From JAYFNU01 sp034933305 (GTDB taxonomy: Bacteria > Bacillota > Clostridia > Oscillospirales > Ruminococcaceae): DNA of 64,000 bases. The notes under the pieces were generated by a model. That model did not search any database. It had not been told where the DNA came from and saw nothing but the letters and a program-made list of their open reading frames with translations. Positions 33,286 through 40,078 of this stretch are shown here, piece by piece. The translations under genes and the position numbers were made by a program. The stretch covers positions 124,001-188,000 of the forward strand of contig JAYFNU010000003.1 in the NCBI GenBank assembly GCA_034933305.1. Reading direction: 5' to 3'. Each line of letters begins with the position of its first letter. The first letter of the stretch is position 1.

Positions 33286-34035
33286 TCATTCGAGCACCCA
33301 GAAATCGTAGGCGAAGCCGCCGAGCACATAGGCGTACGGCATGTAGCCGTACCCGCCGTCGCCCCAAGCGGCGCCCCAGCTGTTCCGGAAAATGAACCGC
33401 TGTTTCGCGTCGTCGTAGCCCACGAACAGCAGCGCGTGGCCGCCGAGCAGCGTCTGCGTCCGGACGTCGGGCAGGGGGATGACGCCCGTCTGCGCCGCCG
33501 CGGCCGACTCGAAGCTGCTGTACACGTATACGCCCGCGAGCACCGGCTGCTTCTGCGAAGCGAGATACTGCCGCATCTGCTGCACTTCGTCGGGCCCCGA
33601 CGCGCTGTCGAACGTCCGGTAGGCGGCGATGCGGTAGCCGAGCGCGTCGAAGTCGGCGGCGAGATCCGGCCGCTCCGCATAGCGGGAGACGTCATAGGGC
33701 CACAGCGCCGAACGGCAGACGCCGTATTTCCGGAGCGCCGCGCAGATGGAGCGCATCGTCGCCCCGCTGTCCTCGCCGGTGGTGCCCTCCAGCTCCCGTT
33801 CCCTGTAATAAAGGAACAGCCGCGACAGCATCACCGGGATGCCGCCGAGCATCATGCGCGCGGCGACGCCGGCGTTCGCCGTACAGCTGCCGAGGTCGCC
33901 CTGGTCGAAAACGGGCGGGCATGCGCTGCGCAGATCGACGCTCTGCGGCAGCGGACCGCCGGCTTCCCCCGGCGGGAGCTTGTAGTCGCGCGGGTCGGCC
34001 GGCTGCGGCCGCAGGTTGAAAACGTGCATGATCAT
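33286..34035 (-). CDS. Papain-like (C1 family) cysteine peptidase without signal peptide
   Basis: 249 residues. Catalytic set visible: oxyanion Gln Q45 and nucleophile C51 in DQGDLGSCTANA, H200 in GGHALLFVGYDD, N218 in FRNSWG. The N-terminus (MIMHVFNLRPQ) is not a signal peptide and there is no long propeptide, so it should be cytosolic or released by lysis. Peptidase C1A-like proteins of this kind occur sporadically in bacteria and often flank other systems; here it stands alone between two terminators. Substrate unknown. Confidence 0.88.
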   Translation of the reverse strand: MIMHVFNLRPQPADPRDYKLPPGEAGGPLPQSVDLRSACPPVFDQGDLGSCTANAGVAARMMLGGIPVMLSRLFLYYRERELEGTTGEDSGATMRSICAALRKYGVCRSALWPYDVSRYAERPDLAADFDALGYRIAAYRTFDSASGPDEVQQMRQYLASQKQPVLAGVYVYSSFESAAAAQTGVIPLPDVRTQTLLGGHALLFVGYDDAKQRFIFRNSWGAAWGDGGYGYMPYAYVLGGFAYDFWVLE

Positions 34036-34094
34036 CGCCGCCTTTCGCAGGTTTGCTGTATCCTATGCGGCGCGGCGGGCGGCGTGCGCGATTG

Positions 34095-34134
34095 AAAAAA
34101 GCGGCAGTCCCTCTGCGGGCTGCCGCTTTTTTTT
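34095..34134. terminator. Bidirectional terminator
   Basis: AAAAAAGCGGCAG at 34095-34107 pairs with CTGCCGCTTTTTT at 34120-34132, with three more inner pairs; it lies between the peptidase start and the end of the LacI gene. Confidence 0.85.
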
Positions 34135-34149
34135 GAAAAGAAACCCGGG

Positions 34150-35217
34150 TCAGCGCTCCTTTTTCAGCATCGTCGACCCGCGCACGCACAGCTCCCAGGG
34201 CAGGCATTTGAACTGCCGCGGCAGCGACGGCTCGCGGATGCGCGCGAGCACCGACAGCGCCGCCTGCCGTCCCACCTCGTAGGCGTCGAAGCGGTAGGTC
34301 GTGATCGCGGGATCGGGGATCTGCGCCCAGCTCATCTGATCCCGCCAGCCCCAGTCGTCGCATCCGCACAGCCCGACCTCGTCGGGCATGTGGAGCCCCG
34401 CCGCGCGCAGCGCGTTGAGCACCAGCATCGTCGTGACGTTGTTGACCGCGATGACGGCCGGAACGCCCGGCGCGCGCGAACGCGACGCGGCGAGCAGGCG
34501 GGCGAGCGCCCGCGCGGTATCGCCGTCCGCGGCGGGATCGACGAAGCACATGCGGTCCCGCGCGTCCGCCGCGCCGAAATACCGCCGCATGCCCTCGAGG
34601 TAGCCGTCCTGCCGCTCGATGCGCGAGGAGACGTTTTCCCAGCCCGTCTGGGAAACGAACAGCACGTCCGCGTATCCCTCGCCGCGCAGGTGCCGCAGCA
34701 GCTCGTCCATGATGCGCGCGTTGTCGACGACGACCGATTCGAACTGATAGTCCCGGATCTCGCGGTCGACGAGCACAACGGGCACCCCCTCGCTCGCGAC
34801 GCGGATGAGCAGGGGATTGTGCGCCGAACAGGTGTTGACGATGAGCCCGTCGACCGCGCGCGCGAGCAGGAAGGAGACCGCGTCCTTTTCCCGGGCGTAG
34901 TCGTCGTTCGTCGCGATGAACAGCGGCGTGTATCCCTCGTCGGTGAGGGTGTTGCTGACGGCGTGGACGAGGGTCGACGAATACGGGGAGGAGATGTCCG
35001 CGATGACGACGCCGATGAACATCGAACGGCGGCTCTTGAGGCTGCGCGCGCTGTCGTTGGGGCGGTAATGCGACAGCTCGATGACCGAGGCGATGCGCGC
35101 GCGCGTCTGCGCGCTCATCAGATCGTAGCGGCCGTTGATGTAGCGCGACACCGTCGTCTTCGATACCCCCGCCGCCCGCGCGACGTCCGTGATCGTCACG
35201 CTCTGCTTCTTTTCCAT
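34150..35217 (-). CDS. LacI-family transcriptional regulator
   Basis: 355 residues: N-terminal LacI helix-turn-helix (ITDVARAAGVSKTTVSRYING), hinge helix, and a periplasmic-binding-protein-like effector domain. It is divergent from the KDPG aldolase/KDG kinase genes. Two LacI-type operators lie in the shared region, one covering its own -35 zone, so it probably represses both itself and the operon and responds to a KDG-pathway sugar acid. Effector inferred from context only. GAGGAAG precedes the ATG. Confidence 0.9.
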   Translation of the reverse strand: MEKKQSVTITDVARAAGVSKTTVSRYINGRYDLMSAQTRARIASVIELSHYRPNDSARSLKSRRSMFIGVVIADISSPYSSTLVHAVSNTLTDEGYTPLFIATNDDYAREKDAVSFLLARAVDGLIVNTCSAHNPLLIRVASEGVPVVLVDREIRDYQFESVVVDNARIMDELLRHLRGEGYADVLFVSQTGWENVSSRIERQDGYLEGMRRYFGAADARDRMCFVDPAADGDTARALARLLAASRSRAPGVPAVIAVNNVTTMLVLNALRAAGLHMPDEVGLCGCDDWGWRDQMSWAQIPDPAITTYRFDAYEVGRQAALSVLARIREPSLPRQFKCLPWELCVRGSTMLKKER

Positions 35218-35246
35218 ATCTCTTCCTCCCGGCTCGAATGTAGCTC

Positions 35247-35278
35247 ATTATAGCACAAATATATTGAAACCGATACCA
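35247..35278 (-). promoter_or_regulatory. lacI promoter region with operator O1
   Basis: TATAAT on the minus strand (35252-35247). Upstream, 35265-35278 on the plus strand reads TGAAACCGATACCA, matching the LacI-family pattern TGNAANCGNTNNCA at every fixed position. The operator occupies the -35 position, which has no good hexamer. Confidence 0.7.
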
Positions 35279-35312
35279 TTTTTCCAAATTTGATGAATAT
35301 TTCTCCTTTGCC

Positions 35313-35340
35313 TTGAAATCGGCGCGGGAATATGTATTAT
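35313..35340 (+). promoter_or_regulatory. Promoter of the KDPG aldolase operon
   Basis: TTGAAA (35313-35318), 16 bases, TATTAT (35335-35340). Confidence 0.6.
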
Positions 35341-35396
35341 ATAGATAGAGAATTTCCCCTGTTCCGCGGGCGGGGAACGAAAATGCCGCGCGGGAA

Positions 35397-35410
35397 CGAA
35401 ATCGGTTTCA
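35397..35410 (+). promoter_or_regulatory. Operator O2 of the KDPG aldolase operon
   Basis: CGAAATCGGTTTCA; its reverse complement shares the ten bases TGAAACCGAT with O1 and matches the LacI-family pattern except for the last base. It lies about 50 bases past the transcription start and 28 bases before the aldolase ATG. Confidence 0.65.
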
Positions 35411-35437
35411 AACCATCACACAGAAAGAGGTTTTATC

Positions 35438-36400
35438 ATGAACGAAATCACGAAGCGCATCTCCGACCTCGGCATCGTGCCGGTCATCAAGCTCGACGAC
35501 CCCGCGGACGCGGTGCCGCTCGCGAAGGCGCTGCTCAAGGGCGGCATCGGCTGCGCCGAGGTCACCTTCCGCACGGACGCCGCCGAACAGGCGATCAAGA
35601 ACATCGTCAGGGAGGTGCCGGAGATGCTCGCCGGCGCGGGCACGGTGCTGACGGTCGACCAGGCGAAGCGGGCCATCGGCGCGGGCGCGAAGTTCCTCGT
35701 GTCGCCGGGGTTCAACGAGAAGGTCGTGCGCTACGCCATCGAACAGGGCGTCCCCATGATCCCGGGCTGCAGCAATCCGAGCGACATCGAGCGCGCGCTG
35801 GAGCTGGGCCTGACCGACCTCAAGTTCTTCCCGGCCGAGCAGGCGGGCGGCCTCGAAATGATCAAGGCGCTGTGCGGCCCGTACACGACGGTTCGCTTCA
35901 TGCCCACGGGCGGCATCAACCCCGACAACTTCCTGCAGTATCTCGCGAACGACAAGATCATCGCCGTCGGCGGTTCCTGGATGGTCAAGGCCGATCTCAT
36001 CAAGGCGAAGAAATTCGACGAGATCACGAAGATGTGCGACGAGGCCGTGCGCAAGATGCTCGGCTTTGAGCTGCTGCACATCGGCATCAACTGCGCCGAC
36101 GACCGCGAGGCCGCGGAGGGCGCGCAGAAGTTCTGCACGCTGCTCGGGCTCGAAGCGAAAGACGGCGCCTCCTCCGTGTTCGCGGGGAAGATCGTCGAGC
36201 TGATGAAGAAGCCGTATCTCGGCAGGCACGGCCACATCGCCATCGGCGTCAACTCCGTCGACCGCGCGTATGCGTACTTCACCGCCAAGGGCTATGCATT
36301 CAACGAGAGCACCATCTCGCGCGACCCGAAGGGCAAAATGAAGGTCGCGTACCTTCAGGACGAGATCTGCGGGTTCGCCGTCCATTTCGTCAATAAATAA
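35438..36400 (+). CDS. KDPG/KHG aldolase fused to a VOC (glyoxalase-like) domain
   Basis: 320 residues. Residues 1-210 are a class I 2-keto-3-deoxy-6-phosphogluconate aldolase TIM barrel: the Glu in AEVTFRT, the G-A-GTVL loop, the Schiff-base Lys in LKFFPAE, and PTGGI phosphate site. Residues 215-320 form a second domain with the VOC/glyoxalase pattern (ELLHIGIN ... GHIAIGVNSVDRAYAYF ... YLQDEICGFAVHFV). The aldolase cleaves KDPG to pyruvate and glyceraldehyde 3-phosphate; the role of the fused VOC domain is unknown. Paired with KDG kinase 11 bases downstream. Confidence 0.9.
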   Translation: MNEITKRISDLGIVPVIKLDDPADAVPLAKALLKGGIGCAEVTFRTDAAEQAIKNIVREVPEMLAGAGTVLTVDQAKRAIGAGAKFLVSPGFNEKVVRYAIEQGVPMIPGCSNPSDIERALELGLTDLKFFPAEQAGGLEMIKALCGPYTTVRFMPTGGINPDNFLQYLANDKIIAVGGSWMVKADLIKAKKFDEITKMCDEAVRKMLGFELLHIGINCADDREAAEGAQKFCTLLGLEAKDGASSVFAGKIVELMKKPYLGRHGHIAIGVNSVDRAYAYFTAKGYAFNESTISRDPKGKMKVAYLQDEICGFAVHFVNK

Positions 36401-36411
36401 GGAGGCGCGGT

Positions 36412-37434
36412 ATGTCGAAAGTCATCACCTTCGGGGAGATCATGCTCCGCCTGGAGCCGGAGAACTATCTCCGCTTCGTCCAGTGCGACCATTATCAGGC
36501 GCTCTACGGCGGCGGGGAAGCAAATGTCGCGGTGTCGCTCGCGAATTTCGGCGTGGACGCGGCGTTCGTCACGAAGCTGCCCGCGCATGAGATCGGGCAG
36601 GGCGCCGTCAACACGCTGCGCCGCTTCGGCGTGGACACCCGTTTCATCACCCGCGGCGGCGACCGCGTGGGCATCTATTTTATCGAAAAGGGCGCGTCCC
36701 AGCGCGCGTCGAAGGTCATCTACGACCGCGCACACTCGGCCATCGCCGATGCCGTTCCCGGCGATTTCGACTGGGACGCCATCTTCGACGGCGCCGACTG
36801 GTTCCACTTCACCGGCATCACGCCGGCGCTCGGCGGCCACCTGCCGGAGATCTGCGAGCAGGCCTGCCGCGCGGCAAAAGCGCGCGGCATGAAGATCAGC
36901 TGCGACCTCAATTACCGCAAAAAGCTCTGGACGTGCGACGAGGCGCGCGCGTGCATGACGAAGCTCGTCAAGTTCGTCGACGTCTGCATCGCCAACGAGG
37001 AAGACGCGAAAGACGTTTTCGGCATCGCGGCGGCGCAGACCGACATCTCCGCCGGCAAGCTCAGCGCGGAAGGCTACAAATCCGTCGCCAAGCAGCTCGC
37101 GGACACGTTCGGGTTCGAAAAGGTGGCCATCACGCTGCGCGGTTCCATCTCCGCGAACGACAACGTCTGGGCGGCGATGCTCTACAACGGCAGCGAATAT
37201 CTTTTCTCGAAGAGCTACAATGTCCGCATCGTCGACCGCGTCGGCGGCGGCGACAGCTTCGGCGCGGGCCTCATCTACGGCATCCGCGCGGGCAAGTCCG
37301 ACCGCGACGCGCTGGAGTTCGCGGTGGCCGCGAGCTGCCTCAAGCACTCCATCGAGGGCGACATGAATATGGTCTCGGCCGAAGAGGTCGAGAAGCTCGC
37401 CCAGGGAGACGGTTCGGGCCGCGTCCAGCGCTGA
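36412..37434 (+). CDS. kdgK: PfkB-family sugar kinase, probable 2-keto-3-deoxygluconate kinase
   Basis: 340 residues with the PfkB signatures: N-terminal GEANVAVSLANFG and C-terminal DRVGGGDSFGAGLIYG containing the catalytic base Asp. Its place directly after KDPG aldolase and the general sequence type point to KDG kinase, giving KDPG from 2-keto-3-deoxygluconate, the end of hexuronate breakdown. No uronate isomerase or dehydratase is in the window. RBS GGAGG. Confidence 0.88.
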   Translation: MSKVITFGEIMLRLEPENYLRFVQCDHYQALYGGGEANVAVSLANFGVDAAFVTKLPAHEIGQGAVNTLRRFGVDTRFITRGGDRVGIYFIEKGASQRASKVIYDRAHSAIADAVPGDFDWDAIFDGADWFHFTGITPALGGHLPEICEQACRAAKARGMKISCDLNYRKKLWTCDEARACMTKLVKFVDVCIANEEDAKDVFGIAAAQTDISAGKLSAEGYKSVAKQLADTFGFEKVAITLRGSISANDNVWAAMLYNGSEYLFSKSYNVRIVDRVGGGDSFGAGLIYGIRAGKSDRDALEFAVAASCLKHSIEGDMNMVSAEEVEKLAQGDGSGRVQR

Positions 37435-37523
37435 GCCGCCGCTGACCGCGCCGCGCTCCTGCGCGCCGCCTTCTCCGGCCCTTGTCCGCTGCAGCGGCAA
37501 AGGCAGGGAAGCACCCCGCCGAA

Positions 37524-37562
37524 TTTCACACGGCAGACCAAACTTCACACAGCAAACCAAAA
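37524..37562 (+). repeat. Two-copy 20-bp direct repeat
   Basis: TTCACACGGCAGACCAAAC and TTCACACAGCAAACCAAAA stand head to tail with a 20-base period, just before the terminator of the KDG operon. Three differences between copies. Function not evident. Confidence 0.5.
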
Positions 37563-37592
37563 GACCGGGCCGCACGACCCGGCCTTTTGTTT
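37562..37592 (+). terminator. Terminator of the KDPG aldolase/kinase operon
   Basis: ACCGGG-CCGCACGA-CCCGGCC followed by TTTTGTTT; one mismatch in the stem. The remaining gap to 37833 is AT-rich toward its end and has only a weak 35-codon ORF (37737-37844) that I do not consider a gene. Confidence 0.6.
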
Positions 37593-37833
37593 CGATTATC
37601 GCCGCCGGCGGCGGGATAATGCCGGGACGGCGCTCCCGAAGGCCGGAATTTCCGAAGCCGCGGCGCCGCCGCGGGGCGTGAGCGAAAATGAAAGAAATGA
37701 AAAAATCAAGTCGGAAAGGAGTTATAAATCAACAAAATGAGCAACAAGTGTCTGAAAATTCATGCAACATGCCAAAACAAATCACCGCCAACTTGTGAAA
37801 AGAGCAGAAAATTTCAAAACAGCCAAAAATATC

Positions 37834-37862
37834 TTGCAAAATAAATCATTCGTAAATATACT
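37834..37862 (+). promoter_or_regulatory. Promoter of the sgc-like operon
   Basis: TTGCAA (37834-37839), 17 bases, TATACT (37857-37862), in an AT-rich region. It is only about 20 bases before the DeoR start codon, so the mRNA leader is very short. Confidence 0.65.
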
Positions 37863-37883
37863 GGAGTCAAAAGGAGAGATGAA

Positions 37884-38669
37884 ATGGAAGCTGCAGGAAA
37901 ATCGCACGAAGTGCCGGCATTTCGCCAGCAAAAAATACTGGAACTGCTCGAAGAAAAGGAAAACATCCACATTTTCGATCTTGTCGAGCTGTGCGGCGTC
38001 TCGCAGGCGACCGCCCGCCGGGATCTCGACGAACTCGCCCGCAAGGGGCTGATCGTGCGGTCTCACGGCGGCGCCGTAAGACGCAGGATGTCGGTCTTTG
38101 AGCAGCCGCATATGCAAAAGCTCGGCATGCATATAACAGAAAAAGCCCGGATCGCGAAGTGCGCGGCGGCGCTCGTCAACGACGGGGACAGCATATATAT
38201 CGATTCCGGCACGACCGCCATGATGGTGGGCCAGAATCTGACGGAGCGGAAGAACCTGACGGTCATAACGCACAATCTCGATTTTGCAAACAGCGTGATG
38301 CTCGATCCCTCCTCCAAGCTGATCGTGACGGGCGGCATGCGCCGGGAGGACTTCAACTCCCTTTCGGGGTCGATCGTGGAGGCATTTGTCAGGACGATCA
38401 AGGTCGACAAGGTGTTCTCCGGGGCCGACGCCGTGGATTCCGAACAGGGCCTGTATCTCTCGAACTTTGAGGAGCTCGGGCTGAAAAGGCTGATCGTCGA
38501 ATGCGCGAGGAGCGCCATCCTCGTGACCGATCACAGCAAATTTCTCGAGCAGGGCATCGTGAAGATCTGCGATCTGTCGGCGTTCGATCTGATCATCACG
38601 GACAAAGGGCTGCCGCAGCAGGACGCGGAAAACGTCCTGAAGCAGGAAGTGCAGCTCAAGCTTGTCTGA
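37884..38669 (+). CDS. DeoR/GlpR-family repressor (SgcR-like)
   Basis: 261 residues: N-terminal DeoR helix-turn-helix (ILELLEEKENIHIFDLVELCGVSQATARRDL is the region at about 12-42), followed by LVRSHGGA-type linker and a sugar-phosphate-sensing DeoRC domain with YIDSGTTAMM and TNDHSKF-like VTDHSKF. It opens the PTS operon and probably controls it, as SgcR does in the Escherichia coli sgc operon. RBS AAGGAG seven bases before the ATG. Confidence 0.92.
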   Translation: MEAAGKSHEVPAFRQQKILELLEEKENIHIFDLVELCGVSQATARRDLDELARKGLIVRSHGGAVRRRMSVFEQPHMQKLGMHITEKARIAKCAAALVNDGDSIYIDSGTTAMMVGQNLTERKNLTVITHNLDFANSVMLDPSSKLIVTGGMRREDFNSLSGSIVEAFVRTIKVDKVFSGADAVDSEQGLYLSNFEELGLKRLIVECARSAILVTDHSKFLEQGIVKICDLSAFDLIITDKGLPQQDAENVLKQEVQLKLV

Positions 38670-38727
38670 GGTTTGAAGCGAATTCTCCATAGCGATGGAC
38701 GATATCAGCATATATAGGGAGGACAAG

Positions 38728-39339
38728 ATGATTACAAAAGAAAAAATGTACGAAAGCGCGCTGCACACGTTTGAAAACGAGGCCAACGCCGTCCGGGCGC
38801 TCGCCGATACGGTGGACAGGAAGCAGCTGTGCGATGCGATCGAGCTGCTTGCCACGACGAAGGGCCACATTATCGCGACGGGCTGCGGTACCTCCGGCGT
38901 GGCGGCCAATAAAATAGCGCAGGTCTTCAACTGCGTGGACCGCGCCGCGCTTTATCTGAATCCCGCCGACGCCCCCCATGGAGACTACGGCGTTATCCGG
39001 CCGGGAGACGTCGTCATCGTCATCACGAAAAGCGGGAAGACGAGAGAGATGGCGGAGCTGATCCCGATCGCGCATCTGCGCGGCGCAAAGGTCCTGTGCG
39101 TCACGGAAAACAGGGACAGCGAGGTGTACAAAAACAGCGATTATCAGATCCTCCTCAATACCGGACTGGAAGCCTGCCCCTATCAGTGTCTTTCCACCAC
39201 CTCCGTGACGGCGGTATTCGCGCTTTTCGACGCGATTTCGATCGCGATCATGCTTTACAATGGAATCGATACAGAATATTTCAAGATGGTGCATCCCGGC
39301 GGCGGCGTCGGCGAGATGCTCAAGAGCAAAGGAAAATAA
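38728..39339 (+). CDS. SIS-domain sugar-phosphate isomerase-like protein
   Basis: 203 residues forming one SIS domain of the KpsF/KdsD/GutQ type without the C-terminal CBS pair: IIATGCGTSGVAANKIAQVF, ITKSGKTREMAELIP and the final GGGVGEML. Such proteins isomerise keto- and aldose phosphates (arabinose 5-phosphate isomerase) or act on N-acetylhexosamine phosphates. The ATG at 38728 follows GGGAGG; an earlier Met at 38695 has no RBS. One base separates it from nagB, which argues for a joint amino-sugar step. Confidence 0.85.
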   Translation: MITKEKMYESALHTFENEANAVRALADTVDRKQLCDAIELLATTKGHIIATGCGTSGVAANKIAQVFNCVDRAALYLNPADAPHGDYGVIRPGDVVIVITKSGKTREMAELIPIAHLRGAKVLCVTENRDSEVYKNSDYQILLNTGLEACPYQCLSTTSVTAVFALFDAISIAIMLYNGIDTEYFKMVHPGGGVGEMLKSKGK

Positions 39340-39340
39340 T

Positions 39341-40075
39341 ATGAAGCTTACAGTGACCGAAAGCTTCGAGCAGAGCAGCAGGCGCACGGCCGACCTGTTC
39401 GAGAGCTGCATCCGGAAAAAGCCGGATGCGCTTCTGGGGCTTGCGACGGGGAGCTCGGTCGTCCCGCTGTATCGGATCTTTTCCGAGGATTGTGCCGCGG
39501 GGAAAGCGGATTTTTCCAAGTGCTGCACGATCAACGTCGACGAATACATCGGACTGCCCAACGACCACCCGCAGAGCTTTGCGTATTTCATGCAGACGCA
39601 TCTGTTCGGAAAGACGAATTTCAGCGCGCAGAACATATATCTCGTGGACGGCGCGGCGGATCCCGCAAAGGAAGCGGATCGGTTCAACCGTTACCTTCGC
39701 GCAAAGCGGATCGACATTCTGCTGCTGGGGATCGGCGGAAACGGGCACATCGGCTTCAACGAGCCGGGCGACAGATTCATCGCCCCGGCGCACACCGTCG
39801 AGCTGAGCGAACAGACCGTCGCCGCCAACGCGCGGATGTTCAAATCGGCGGACGAGGTCCCGCGCATGGCGTTCACGATCGGTGTGCGCGACGTTGTCCG
39901 GGCAAACAAGGTCGTGCTGATCGCCTCCGGGGCGTCCAAGGCGGACGCCGTCGGAAGGCTGTTCGCGGACGATTGCATCGATCCCATGCTTCCGGCGAGC
40001 GTCATAAAGCTCTGCGACGACGCCGAGGTGATCATCGATGAAGAGCTCGCCGAGGCCGCGGGCCTGAGGAGTTAA
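39341..40075 (+). CDS. nagB: Glucosamine-6-phosphate deaminase-like protein
   Basis: 244 residues with the NagB elements GLATGSSVVPLYR (phosphate loop), INVDEYIGLP (catalytic Asp), and GIGGNGHIGFNEP (His-Glu pair). Converts an amino-sugar 6-phosphate to a ketose 6-phosphate plus ammonia. It is somewhat shorter than many NagB proteins (about 260) and lies inside a galactitol-type PTS operon, so the true substrate could be galactosamine 6-phosphate (AgaI/AgaS-like route) or another amino sugar. No NagA deacetylase is present here. Confidence 0.85.
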   Translation: MKLTVTESFEQSSRRTADLFESCIRKKPDALLGLATGSSVVPLYRIFSEDCAAGKADFSKCCTINVDEYIGLPNDHPQSFAYFMQTHLFGKTNFSAQNIYLVDGAADPAKEADRFNRYLRAKRIDILLLGIGGNGHIGFNEPGDRFIAPAHTVELSEQTVAANARMFKSADEVPRMAFTIGVRDVVRANKVVLIASGASKADAVGRLFADDCIDPMLPASVIKLCDDAEVIIDEELAEAAGLRS

Positions 40076-40078
40076 GCC

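Noticed and set aside
37737..37844. Small ORF of 35 codons before the DeoR gene
   Set aside because: It crosses the -35 box of the operon promoter, has a poorly spaced RBS and a composition like random AT-rich DNA.
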